Shown here: one piece after another, positions 26,768 to 34,915 of the stretch | Layout of the letters: the number at the start of each line of letters is the position of its first letter | How positions within the stretch are numbered: position 1 is the first letter of the stretch | Assembly: GCA_020639235.1 (NCBI GenBank) | Contig: JACKHC010000002.1 | Location: forward strand, 1 to 64,000 | DNA length: 64,000 bases | Origin: Phycisphaeraceae bacterium | Lineage (GTDB): Bacteria; Planctomycetota; Phycisphaerae; Phycisphaerales; UBA1924 | Direction: 5' to 3' | Made by a program: the position numbers and the translations under genes | The notes under the pieces: model-generated | Seen by the model: the letters and a program-made list of their open reading frames with translations, nothing else | Told to the model about the DNA's origin: nothing | The model's database searches: none

Positions 26768-26797
26768 CAGGCCCCGCCGACTCTCCAGCGGGGCCTG
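26768..26797 (-). terminator. Terminator-like hairpin after the tRNA pair
   Basis: CAGGCCCCGC and GCGGGGCCTG form a perfect 10-bp stem around a 10-base loop, between the tRNA-Val 3' end and rsmB. Only a weak T stretch (CTTGTT) follows on the minus strand, so it may be a terminator or a tRNA processing element. Confidence 0.6.
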
Positions 26798-26810
26798 TCG
26801 AACAATCAAG

Positions 26811-26884
26811 TGGGCGTAACTGGACTCGAACCAGTGACCTCTGCGGTGTGAACACAGCGCTCTAGCCAGCTGAGCTATACGCCC
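26811..26884 (-). tRNA. tRNA-Val (anticodon CAC)
   Basis: 74 nt cloverleaf on the minus strand. Acceptor GGGCGTA/TACGCCC, D arm GCTC...GAGC, anticodon arm CTGTG-TTCACAC-CGCAG with anticodon CAC, T arm ACTGG-TTCGAGT-CCAGT, discriminator A. No encoded CCA. It lies 40 bases downstream of tRNA-Met and is probably co-transcribed with it. Confidence 0.95.
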
Positions 26885-26924
26885 GAGATTTCCGACCAGC
26901 GGGCGAGATGCCCGCACCAACCAG

Positions 26925-26999
26925 TGCCGACGGGTGGACTCGAACCACCGACCTGCGGGTTATGAATCCGCCGCTCTAAACCAGCTGAGCTACGTCGGC
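26925..26999 (-). tRNA. tRNA-Met (anticodon CAT)
   Basis: 75 nt cloverleaf. Acceptor GCCGACG/CGTCGGC, D arm GCTC...GAGC, anticodon arm GCGGA-TTCATAA-CCCGC, T arm GGTGG-TTCGAGT-CCACC, discriminator A, no encoded CCA. The stem pair next to the loop (A31-C39) is mismatched. A paired first acceptor base and lack of the GGG/CCC anticodon stem argue against the initiator. CAT could also be a lysidine-modified tRNA-Ile2; elongator Met is preferred by overall similarity. Confidence 0.9.
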
Positions 27000-27082
27000 C
27001 TCGCGCCCGAGCAGCCGCCGAGCGAGCCGAACAGTATACCCAACTCTCGTTTCCGATCCGCCCACCCCCCGGCCCCGACGGC

Positions 27083-29020
27083 TTAGCCCACCGGGGCGGC
27101 CTTGAAGCCCGTTCCAGAAGAGACGCCATTGCCCGCACCGCCCGCCGGGAACAGCACGGGCGCGCCGTATTTCAACTCGATGGCCGAGGCGATCAGCCCC
27201 ATAAACATCGGCTGGGGCCGGAGCGGACGCCCGGTGAGTTCGGGGTGGAACTGGGCGGCCACGAAGAACGGGTGGGTCATCCCCTCGATCGCGCCGTCGT
27301 CGCCCGGCTTGGCGAGTTCCAGCACCTGCATGATCTGGTGCTCAGGGTGATGCCCCGAGAAGATCAGCCCGGCGCTCTCGAGCTGCTCGATGTATCGCGG
27401 CTCCACTTCGTACCGGTGGCGGAAACGCTGCCGAACGGTGTCGTGCTCGCCGTAGAGGCGCCACGCGAGCGAGCCCGGCGTCAGCGCGACATCCTGCCCA
27501 CCGAGGCGCATGGTGCCGCCGAGTTCCTCGATTTTTTTCTGCTCGGGCAGCTCCGAGATGACCAGATCCTTGGCGTCCAGACCGAACTCCGTGCTGGAAG
27601 CGTCGAGCCCGAGGACATTCCGCGCGATCTCGATGACGGCCATCTGGAACCCGAGGCAGATGCCCAGGAAGGGGATCTGCTTCTCGCGGCAGTGACGCAC
27701 ACAGGCGATCTTGCCCTCGATTCCGCGCTTCCCGAACCCGCCCGGAACGATCACCGCGTCGAGCCCGGCGAGCATCGTGACGACATTCGCGGGCGTGAGG
27801 TCGTCGGCCTCGATCCAGACGAGTTCGGTGTCGCAGTTCAGGTGCGTCGATGAATGCTCGACGGCCTTATCAATGGATGCGTAGGCGTCGCGGAGCGAGG
27901 CGTACTTGCCGGTGAGGCCCACGCGGATATGCCTGGCGCGCGGGGCCTGCATCTTGCGCACATACGACGCCCACACCTCGCGGGCCTTGTCCTCGGCGAT
28001 GGTGTCCACGCGGTCGTGCAGATCGAGCACACTCAGTATTTCGCGGTCGATCCCGACCTGGCGGAGCGCCTCGGGCACCTCGTAGATGCTCTTGCGGTCG
28101 TGCATCGAGAAGACGCGCTTCATGGGCACATTCGAGAACATCGCGATCTTCTGCATCACCGTCTGCGTGATCGGGTTGCCCGCCCGGCACGCGATGATCT
28201 GCGGCTGAATCCCCGCCTCCATCACCTGCTTGATGCCGAGTTGCGCCGCCTTGCTCTTCTGCTCACCCAGCGCCTTGGGCTCGATGATGTAGGTCAGCGC
28301 GACAAAGCACACCGAGTCGGCGCCCTCCTCGAAGGCCAGCTCACGCAGCGCCTCGATGTAGAACTGATTCTCGTAGTCCCCCACCGTGCCGCCGACTTCG
28401 ACGAACACCACATCGGCGGGCTTGGTGCCGTCGCCGTACACGGCCAGCTCGCGGAGGCGGCGCTTCACCTCGCCCGTCACATGCGGGATCATCTGGACGT
28501 CGCGCCCGAGGTACCCGCCGTGGCGCTCGCGGTCGAGGATGTCGCGATAGATGCGCCCGGCGGTCATGAAGTTCCGCGCCGAGAGGTTCTGGTCGAGCAT
28601 CCGCTCATAAGTGCCAAGGTCCATGTCGCACTCGGTGCCGTCGTCGAGCACGAACACCTCGCCGTGCCGGAACGGGTTGAGCGTGCCGGCGTCGATGTTG
28701 AGGTAGCCCTCGAGTTTCACCGGCGCGACGATCAGCCCCTTGTCCTTGAGGAGCTTGGCGCAGCTGGACGCGAAGATGCCCTTGCCCAGCCCGCTCATCA
28801 CGGTGCCGAGCACGCAGACATACTTATGGTGGCCCTTGCGGTAGCCCTGCGGGATTGGCGAATAAAACTCGGTATCGGCGGATGTCTGGCCCGCGGAGGC
28901 GAGGAGTTCACTTCCCCCCTTGCCGCCACCCGCCCCTGATTTCGCCCCGGCGACGCCCGCCCCCACGCCGCGATCTCCGCGACGCCCGTCAGCAGCATCA
29001 CCCTTCGGCGAGGTGGGCAT
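27083..29020 (-). CDS. pyrG: CTP synthase
   Basis: ATP-dependent amination of UTP to CTP with glutamine as donor, 645 aa. A Gly/Ala/Lys-rich extension of about 60 residues precedes the synthetase domain, which starts KYVCVLGTVMSGLGKGIFAS; the usual bacterial P-loop reads GGVVSSLGKG. A SAM-like LEGYLNIDAGTLNPFRHGEV block follows. The class I glutaminase domain shows GICLGFQMAVIE with the nucleophilic Cys and FHPELTGRPLRP with the catalytic His-Glu. Typical length is about 535-550, so the excess is mainly the N-terminal tail. Stands alone upstream of the tRNA pair. Confidence 0.95.
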   Translation of the reverse strand: MPTSPKGDAADGRRGDRGVGAGVAGAKSGAGGGKGGSELLASAGQTSADTEFYSPIPQGYRKGHHKYVCVLGTVMSGLGKGIFASSCAKLLKDKGLIVAPVKLEGYLNIDAGTLNPFRHGEVFVLDDGTECDMDLGTYERMLDQNLSARNFMTAGRIYRDILDRERHGGYLGRDVQMIPHVTGEVKRRLRELAVYGDGTKPADVVFVEVGGTVGDYENQFYIEALRELAFEEGADSVCFVALTYIIEPKALGEQKSKAAQLGIKQVMEAGIQPQIIACRAGNPITQTVMQKIAMFSNVPMKRVFSMHDRKSIYEVPEALRQVGIDREILSVLDLHDRVDTIAEDKAREVWASYVRKMQAPRARHIRVGLTGKYASLRDAYASIDKAVEHSSTHLNCDTELVWIEADDLTPANVVTMLAGLDAVIVPGGFGKRGIEGKIACVRHCREKQIPFLGICLGFQMAVIEIARNVLGLDASSTEFGLDAKDLVISELPEQKKIEELGGTMRLGGQDVALTPGSLAWRLYGEHDTVRQRFRHRYEVEPRYIEQLESAGLIFSGHHPEHQIMQVLELAKPGDDGAIEGMTHPFFVAAQFHPELTGRPLRPQPMFMGLIASAIELKYGAPVLFPAGGAGNGVSSGTGFKAAPVG

Positions 29021-29142
29021 GTCTTATCGTATCACGGCGGAGCGCCCGATCAACTCGGAGCGGCCCGCACGACAGTTGTCCACGATTGTCGGAATGAGAC
29101 CCGCCCCGCGAGACTTGGCTCCCCAACGCACCGGAGACACAA

Positions 29143-31749
29143 ATGATGCTCAGAACGCTCGCCGCCGCCATACTGACATTGATCACGACCACAATGGCGC
29201 GGGCAGACGCGGGACTCGGACACTACAGCGACGACGCCTGCCTCTCGGGCCGCCTCGAACAGTCAATATCAGGGCCCGACAGCCGTTACGACGCCCAGAC
29301 CGGTCGCGACACACGCAACTACGCGCCCGACCGGATGGTTGACTTCCTGCACATGTCGGTGACGATCGACATCCCCGACATGAACACACCCGCCTTCACC
29401 GCGACGCAGGTCTTCGATCTCCGGACGTTAGGCACGCCTGTTGCAGCCATACACCTGAACGCCGAGCAGTTGCGGATCAGCGATGTCACGCTCGCCGAAC
29501 CCGGCGGCACGCGCATCACCCACGACCATGACGGCTCCGTGCTCACGATCACCTTCGATCCGCCGCTCAATCCAGGCACGGCGGCTCGCCTCGTCACGAC
29601 GTACGAAGTGCGCGACCCCGTCGACGGGCTGTTCTGGACCGTTGAGAGCCCCGCGTGGCCCGGCCGCCCGGCGCAGATTCATACCCAAGGCCAGCCCGAG
29701 ACCAACCGCTACTGGTTCCCCTGCCACGACTTCCCCAACGAGCGGCTCACGACGGAGTTCATTGTCACCGTGCCCGAGGACTTCACTGTGATCTCCAACG
29801 GGCATATGAAGGGCGCGCCGAAGTACGCGCCGGGCCGGATGACATTCCACTGGGTGCAGGACAAGCCGCATGTGAGTTACCTGGTGTCGCTGATTGTCGG
29901 CAAGTTCGACACGGTCGATGTCGCGCCCAATGGATTCCGCGGCTCCTTGCCCGTGTATGTCCCTCAGGGCAAGGGCGAACTGGTTCAGAAGACCTACGGC
30001 AATACCGCGAAGATGGTCGAACTCTTCGAGAGGGTGTTCGACGAGCCGTACCCCTGGGACAAGTACTCCCAGGCGGTCGTCTGGAACTTCGGCGCCGGCG
30101 GCATGGAGAACACCTCCGCCACCACCATGTACGACACCGCCGTCCTCGATGACAAAGCATTCGCCGATGGTGACCTCGACGGCCTCATCGCGCACGAACT
30201 CTGCCACCAGTGGACGGGCGACCTCATCACCTGCAACACATGGGAGCACATCTGGCTCAACGAGGGGTGGGCGACCTACGGCAGCGCGCTGTGGTACGAG
30301 CATCGCGACGGCTATCAGGACGGCTATCTGCGCCAGATGCACCAGACCATGCGCGGGCTGGCGAAGAACGATCACCTCGCGCCCGACTCGCACGACCACC
30401 AGCCCGCAATGGTCTCCAATGAATACAAGCACCCGTGGGAGGTCTTCCGGCGCAAGGCCAACCCGTACCCCAAGGGCTCGAGCGTCCTGCACATGCTCCG
30501 CATGAAACTCGGGGACGAGGTGTTCTTCAAGGCCGTCGGCGAGTACTTCGACCGCTACAAGCTCAAGACCGCCGAGACGGACGACTTCCGGCGCTCACTC
30601 GAAGAGGTCTCGGGATTGTCGCTCGAGCAGTTCTTCGACCAGTGGTGCGAGCGCGCCGGCACGCCCAGGGTAAGGGTCACCGGGCGCTGGGACGAGGCCA
30701 GCAAGCAACTCACGATCACCGCAGAACAGCTGCAGCGGATCGACGCCGACAACCCGGCGTATGTGTTCGATCTGCCGATCGTCGTGATGACCGGCGAGAA
30801 GACCTCGCGCAACTTCACCATGCACATCGACGAACGACGCCACACGCACACGATGTCGTTCGATGACAAGACCGGCGGAAGGCCGTTCTACCTCGCTGTC
30901 GATCCGGACCTGCATGTCCTCATGGATCTCGAACTCGATGTGCCCGAGGAGTGGGTGCTCCGGGCCGCGGGGGATATGTCCTCGACGCCGGTCCGGCTCG
31001 ACGCGATCGCCGCGCTGGGGTCCATGAACACCCCCGAGTCCAAGGATCGCCTGACCGCTGATCTGATTCGCCCCAACACTTGGTACGAGGCGCAGGCCGC
31101 CGCAGAGTCGCTCGGCAAACTCAAAGCGACCCACGAACTCATCAAGGCGCTCTCCGCCGGCATTGACGACGCCCGCCCGCGCGCCAAGGCGCTCGCAGCG
31201 CTCGCGAATGCCGAGGGCAAGGAGGACAAGGCCCGGGCCGCGGAACTGCTGGCGCGGCACGCCTCGGACGCGGATGAGTCCTACGCCTGCCGATCGGCGG
31301 CGTTGGAAGCGCTCGGCAAACTCGCCGACAAGGATGATGAGTCTGTCATGGGCATCTTCCGCGGGGCGCTCGCGTCGGAGTCGCAGCACGATCAGGTCCG
31401 TGCCGCCGCGATCAAGGGGCTTCGCGAACTCGATACGCGCGAGGCGATGGACGCCGTCATCCCCTTCTGCGCCTTCGGCGTCTACTCACGCACTCGGCCG
31501 GACGCGATCAACGCGCTGGCCGCCCTCGCGCACCACGACAAGGACCGCGCGCTGGACACCATCGAGGGAATCATGCTCGACACCGAGGCCCGCACCCGCC
31601 GGGCCGCCCGCGAGGCGCTGGTGAAGATCGGGGACGAACGCGGCCTCGCCATGCTCGACTCCTTCATCGCGCGGACGCGCCACCCCGTCGAGCGCGACGA
31701 CGCCGAGCGGCTCAGGAAGGAACTGAAGAAGAAACTGGACGGGGAGTAG
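29143..31749 (+). CDS. Exported M1-family zinc aminopeptidase with C-terminal HEAT-like repeats
   Basis: 868 aa. Signal peptide at residues 1-22 with cleavage after ARA. The M1 N-terminal beta domain is followed by the exopeptidase motif GGMENTSATT (about 320) and the zinc site HELCHQWTGD (about 351) with the third ligand in NEGWATYGSALWYE. Residues about 600-868 form Ala/Leu-rich helical repeats (KLKATHEL, ALGKLADKDD, LVKIGDERG) of HEAT/PBS type, replacing the usual M1 ERAP-like C-terminal domain. Predicted to trim N-terminal residues from peptides in the periplasm or outside. The 3' end overlaps the convergent downstream gene by 38 bases. Confidence 0.92.
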   Translation: MMLRTLAAAILTLITTTMARADAGLGHYSDDACLSGRLEQSISGPDSRYDAQTGRDTRNYAPDRMVDFLHMSVTIDIPDMNTPAFTATQVFDLRTLGTPVAAIHLNAEQLRISDVTLAEPGGTRITHDHDGSVLTITFDPPLNPGTAARLVTTYEVRDPVDGLFWTVESPAWPGRPAQIHTQGQPETNRYWFPCHDFPNERLTTEFIVTVPEDFTVISNGHMKGAPKYAPGRMTFHWVQDKPHVSYLVSLIVGKFDTVDVAPNGFRGSLPVYVPQGKGELVQKTYGNTAKMVELFERVFDEPYPWDKYSQAVVWNFGAGGMENTSATTMYDTAVLDDKAFADGDLDGLIAHELCHQWTGDLITCNTWEHIWLNEGWATYGSALWYEHRDGYQDGYLRQMHQTMRGLAKNDHLAPDSHDHQPAMVSNEYKHPWEVFRRKANPYPKGSSVLHMLRMKLGDEVFFKAVGEYFDRYKLKTAETDDFRRSLEEVSGLSLEQFFDQWCERAGTPRVRVTGRWDEASKQLTITAEQLQRIDADNPAYVFDLPIVVMTGEKTSRNFTMHIDERRHTHTMSFDDKTGGRPFYLAVDPDLHVLMDLELDVPEEWVLRAAGDMSSTPVRLDAIAALGSMNTPESKDRLTADLIRPNTWYEAQAAAESLGKLKATHELIKALSAGIDDARPRAKALAALANAEGKEDKARAAELLARHASDADESYACRSAALEALGKLADKDDESVMGIFRGALASESQHDQVRAAAIKGLRELDTREAMDAVIPFCAFGVYSRTRPDAINALAALAHHDKDRALDTIEGIMLDTEARTRRAAREALVKIGDERGLAMLDSFIARTRHPVERDDAERLRKELKKKLDGE

Positions 31750-32482
31750 TTTCCCGGCGCCATCCGCACTCCGGGCACCCGGTCGAGAAGTCGCGGGCGA
31801 GGTCGTACTTGCACTTCGGGCAGCGCCCGCGATGCATGCGCCACCTGTGCTTCATCGCGCGCCATCCAGTGGTGAGCCCGAACCACAGTGCCGCGTAGAA
31901 AAGCGTGTTGACGATGAGGCCGGGGAAACGCGGGCGATAGGGAAGTGAGAACCTCGTGCCGTAAAATGCGGAGTCAAGATCAATCGATGCTGCGTTCATG
32001 TGATACCACCACATCCACTCTGGTGTATTGAGCCAGAGAACACCGTGACGACGCCAACCACGCCGCCTTTCGTTGCTCCAATAGTGAATGCCGCCGAAGG
32101 AACGCATTGGGAAGCCGGCTTCAATGGACATCGGAAGCGACTTCTCAGGAAATGGCTTCGCCTGTAGCCATCGTTGCACCCAACGCGGTACGCCGTACTC
32201 TTCCAGAGTGGGCACATATGCGTCATCAATTGGCTGTGGGCCATTGATCATGATTGTGCCTACTGAGTAAGAACACACCCCAATGCCGTCCAATCTCGCA
32301 TACTTTCTGAGTTGGCTGGCCGATTTGACCCGTTCGCTCCATTCGACGAACTCAAACCTCGGATTGATCGTCACGATCGCGCAGGACCAAGCGATCAATA
32401 GATTCGAGATCAGGCCGAGGAAGATGTAGACAACCGATCGCCTCACTCCCCGCCAGACTCGTTTCCGGCCGTTCCGCGCCAT
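31712..32482 (-). CDS. Membrane protein with C-terminal CPxC...CPECG zinc ribbon (family member 1)
   Basis: 256 aa from ATG 32482; a longer frame upstream only overlaps the thrE gene. Architecture: basic N-terminus and one membrane helix (VVYIFLGLISNLLIAWSCAI), a variable ectodomain of about 150 residues, a second helix (LIVNTLFYAALWFGLTT), then RGRCPKCKYDLARDFSTGCPECGW. The four cysteines look like a rubredoxin-type zinc ribbon facing the cytoplasm. The core segment (about 31990-32400) is visibly lower in GC than its neighbours. Same architecture as the genes at 49853, 50488, 51087, 56723 and 57385. Function unknown. Confidence 0.75.
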   Translation of the reverse strand: MARNGRKRVWRGVRRSVVYIFLGLISNLLIAWSCAIVTINPRFEFVEWSERVKSASQLRKYARLDGIGVCSYSVGTIMINGPQPIDDAYVPTLEEYGVPRWVQRWLQAKPFPEKSLPMSIEAGFPMRSFGGIHYWSNERRRGWRRHGVLWLNTPEWMWWYHMNAASIDLDSAFYGTRFSLPYRPRFPGLIVNTLFYAALWFGLTTGWRAMKHRWRMHRGRCPKCKYDLARDFSTGCPECGWRRETTPRPVSSSVPS

Positions 32483-32511
32483 GGGCACATCATCCCCCCG
32501 CCGCCGCCGGG

Positions 32512-33741
32512 CTACAACACTTTCCTCGGCGGGAGCGCCACATTCGCGATCAGCAGCCCCGCGACGAGCGACACCGCCACCAGGATCATGCCGAACGCGC
32601 TGTTGATCCCCGCCAGCACATCGTGCTTGAGCAGCGCATCGAACGAGCGGAACCCCACCGACCCCGGCACCAGCAAAATGATGCCGGGGAGCATCGCCAC
32701 CGCCGAGGGTCGGTTCGTCACCCGCGCGTACCCGTTGGCGAAGAGCCCGACGAGCAGCGCCGCGACCCACACCCCCACCTCCGGGCCGAGCAGATGCACG
32801 CCCTGACGCGAGCCGTAATACGCGATCCACCCCGCGATGAAGAAGGGGAAGAAGTCACGCGGCCTGGCGCGGAAGGCGATCATGAATGCGAACGGCGCCA
32901 CGCCCACCGCCAGCAGCTCCGTCCACCACGGCAGCGGAATCGGCGCGGTGTTGAAATCGGACAGCGCCAGCCACTGCTGGGCGCGCAGCCCGACCGCCGA
33001 ACCGAAGCCGAGCGACAGGAGCACCATGAACGCGCCGGTGAGCCGCGCCGTGCCCGAGACGAAGTTGCGTGTCGCCAGTTCCGTCATCGCCATCGTGAGC
33101 GTGAGCCCGGGGAAGAAGACGATCAGGCCCGAGAGAAGCACCGTGAAACCGTTGAACGGGTCCAGCACAACGGGCATCAGCACGGCGACCAGCGCGCAGG
33201 TGAACCCCGCGATCGCCTCGATCAGCCGCTTGGCGTTGCGGTGCCGCGACGCGACCAGCGCGAGCAGGCCCGTCGCCAGCCCCGCGGCCCCTGCCGCCAC
33301 AATCTCCCGCCACCCGCCGCCGAACATGCGCGCCGCCGACGCCGTGAGAATCGCGCCCGCGCCGACCTGAATCATGGGCGAGAACCGATCCGGCTTCGCC
33401 TCGATCTCCCGGAGTCTGGCCGTGCCCTCGCCGGGTGGCATCGCGCCCGATGCGACGCGCTCGGCGACCTCGTCCACCAGCACGAGTTTCTCGACGGCGA
33501 TCTCGCCGGGATCGACGCGCATGATGCGCACGCGCTGCTCCGATAGCGGGCCGAATCCCGACGTGATCGAGGTCGGCACCGAGAAGAAGTGCGCCTCGAC
33601 GCCCAGGCGCGCCGAGATCGTTGACAACGCGGCCTCCAGCTGGTGCGCCGGCGTGCCGTAGCGGTGCAGCGTCCGAGCGAGTTCGAGGATGAACTCCTCG
33701 ACGCGCTGGCGGTCGGCGGGTTGGATCGTCGACTCGGTCAC
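32512..33741 (-). CDS. ThrE-type threonine/serine exporter
   Basis: 409 aa from GTG 33741. The start is constrained by the divergent gene at 33796. The N-terminal ThrE (DUF1212) domain begins with RVEEFILELARTLHRYGTPA and has HFFSVPTSITSGFG, followed by about five helices. The second (ThrE_2) module supplies another set of helices, ending GIILLVPGSVGFRSFDALL. Members export threonine, serine or other small substrates with proton motive force. One of ten or so predicted membrane segments is LIVFFPGLTLTMAMTELAT. Divergent to the YciI gene across 54 bases. Confidence 0.88.
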   Translation of the reverse strand: MTESTIQPADRQRVEEFILELARTLHRYGTPAHQLEAALSTISARLGVEAHFFSVPTSITSGFGPLSEQRVRIMRVDPGEIAVEKLVLVDEVAERVASGAMPPGEGTARLREIEAKPDRFSPMIQVGAGAILTASAARMFGGGWREIVAAGAAGLATGLLALVASRHRNAKRLIEAIAGFTCALVAVLMPVVLDPFNGFTVLLSGLIVFFPGLTLTMAMTELATRNFVSGTARLTGAFMVLLSLGFGSAVGLRAQQWLALSDFNTAPIPLPWWTELLAVGVAPFAFMIAFRARPRDFFPFFIAGWIAYYGSRQGVHLLGPEVGVWVAALLVGLFANGYARVTNRPSAVAMLPGIILLVPGSVGFRSFDALLKHDVLAGINSAFGMILVAVSLVAGLLIANVALPPRKVL

Positions 33742-33795
33742 GGCGCGCCGAAGGATACGATGTTCCGACGATCGGCGCACGGCTAGAGTCCTTAC

Positions 33796-34098
33796 ATGAA
33801 CGAATACCTCATCACGCTCCGCCCGCCCCGCGAGGGCTTCGCCGACAACGCCACGCCCGAAGAGCGCGCCGTCATCGGCGAGCACTTCGCCTACCTCCGG
33901 AGGGCCCACACCGGCGGAACGCTCATCCTCGCCGGTCGCACGCAGGAGACCACGCCCGTCGGGCTGGTCATCATCCGCGCCGAGTCCGAGACCGCGGCAC
34001 GCCACTTCGCCGACGCCGACCCCGCCGTCCGCGCGGGCGTGTTCCGCTACGATTGCAAGCCCTACGCTGTCGCCTTGATGGAGGGCCGATCCGAATGA
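33796..34098 (+). CDS. YciI-like protein
   Basis: 100 aa. A short ferredoxin-like alpha-beta protein of the YciI family: MNEYLITLRPPREGFADN at the start, HFAYLRRAHTGGTLILAGRT in the middle and RAGVFRYDCKPYAVALMEG at the end. YciI-like proteins have a conserved His/Asp active-site-like pocket; their reactions are mostly unknown. The stop overlaps the start of the lipoprotein gene by 4 bases (ATGA), and the rhodanese gene is coupled in turn, so the three form a unit. Confidence 0.8.
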   Translation: MNEYLITLRPPREGFADNATPEERAVIGEHFAYLRRAHTGGTLILAGRTQETTPVGLVIIRAESETAARHFADADPAVRAGVFRYDCKPYAVALMEGRSE

Positions 34099-34580
34099 AA
34101 CGCACGAGTCTGATCTTGGCTGCCTCAACGCTTTTCCTCGCGGGCGGGTGCGCGCGGGTCAACAACGACCGTCTTGTACTGGCACCGGAACCCGCGTCGC
34201 TCGAGCAGGCCACCGGGACGAGCATCACCGGCGTCTCCCGCGCCAACTGGCAATCGCGCGAGTTCGTTGTGGCGCACGACAACGCGCACCACCACCCGAC
34301 CTACACGGCCCTCGCGCCCATGTCCGCCGGCGCAGCGACCTACCAGTGCGGGTGCGACCCGCAGCCCAAACACGCCTTCGAGCCGAAGGACGACATGGGA
34401 CGCCAGATGGGCGATGCGATGGCGGCGCCGTTCATCGCGGGATGGGAAGTGCTGCGCATGCCCGTCGCGGCGATCCTCGACTGGCCGGGCTCCGTCACAA
34501 CGCAGGACCCGGCGTATTTCGACCGGTATCACCAGCCCGCCTCGACCTTCGACCTCGGCACAACGGGAAGCAACCAATGA
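34095..34580 (+). CDS. Small lipoprotein of unknown function
   Basis: 161 aa from ATG 34095, translationally coupled to the upstream YciI gene. The signal MKRTSLILAASTLFLAGGC carries a lipobox LAGGC, so Cys19 is probably lipidated. The mature part is rich in His/Pro near HDNAHHHPTYTAL and has a DPQPKHAFEP segment. A conserved-looking C-terminal half (AGWEVLRMPVAAILDWPGSV) may be an amphipathic patch. I do not recognise the family. Signal peptide and coupling make the gene credible. Predicted to be anchored in the inner or outer membrane. Confidence 0.75.
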   Translation: MKRTSLILAASTLFLAGGCARVNNDRLVLAPEPASLEQATGTSITGVSRANWQSREFVVAHDNAHHHPTYTALAPMSAGAATYQCGCDPQPKHAFEPKDDMGRQMGDAMAAPFIAGWEVLRMPVAAILDWPGSVTTQDPAYFDRYHQPASTFDLGTTGSNQ

Positions 34581-34915
34581 ATCCGGAATGGGAAGTCTCG
34601 GTCGAGCAGGTGCACGAGTTGCGCCGCTCCGGCGCGCGGCTGTTCCTGATCGACTGCCGCACCGAGAAGGAGCGGGCGATCGCCACGCTGGACCGTTCGG
34701 TGCTCGTGCCGCTCGATGAGTTCGCCTCGCGTGCCGCCGACCTTGTGGACGACATCGAGGACGACCAGCATGTGGTGATCTACTGCCACCACGGTCGGCG
34801 CTCGCTCACGGCCGCGGCCCTGCTGCGCAGCGCGGGCGTCGAGCGCGCGATGTCGATGGCCGGCGGGATCGACGCGTGGTCGAAGAAGATCGACCCGGCG
34901 GTGGCGGTCTATTGA
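34577..34915 (+). CDS. Rhodanese-domain protein
   Basis: 112 aa, coupled to the lipoprotein gene by an ATGA overlap. Single rhodanese domain: LFLIDCRTEKERAIATLD, VPLDEF and the active loop YCHHGRRS with Cys70 as persulfide-forming residue; ending MAGGIDAWSKKID. The CxxGxRS loop of six to seven residues is typical of GlpE/PspE-type sulfurtransferases. Likely acts in sulfur relay or cyanide/thiosulfate handling; the physiological donor is unknown. Its stop overlaps the convergent gene end by 7 bases. Confidence 0.9.
   Translation: MNPEWEVSVEQVHELRRSGARLFLIDCRTEKERAIATLDRSVLVPLDEFASRAADLVDDIEDDQHVVIYCHHGRRSLTAAALLRSAGVERAMSMAGGIDAWSKKIDPAVAVY

Noticed and set aside
32483..32830. N-terminal extension of the zinc-ribbon gene into thrE
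   Set aside because: The extra 116 residues are a shadow of thrE; the helix and basic start at 32482 define a sensible N-terminus.
33742..34128. Upstream extension of thrE across the YciI gene
   Set aside because: Overlaps a well-supported gene on the other strand; the family's conserved region starts after GTG 33741.
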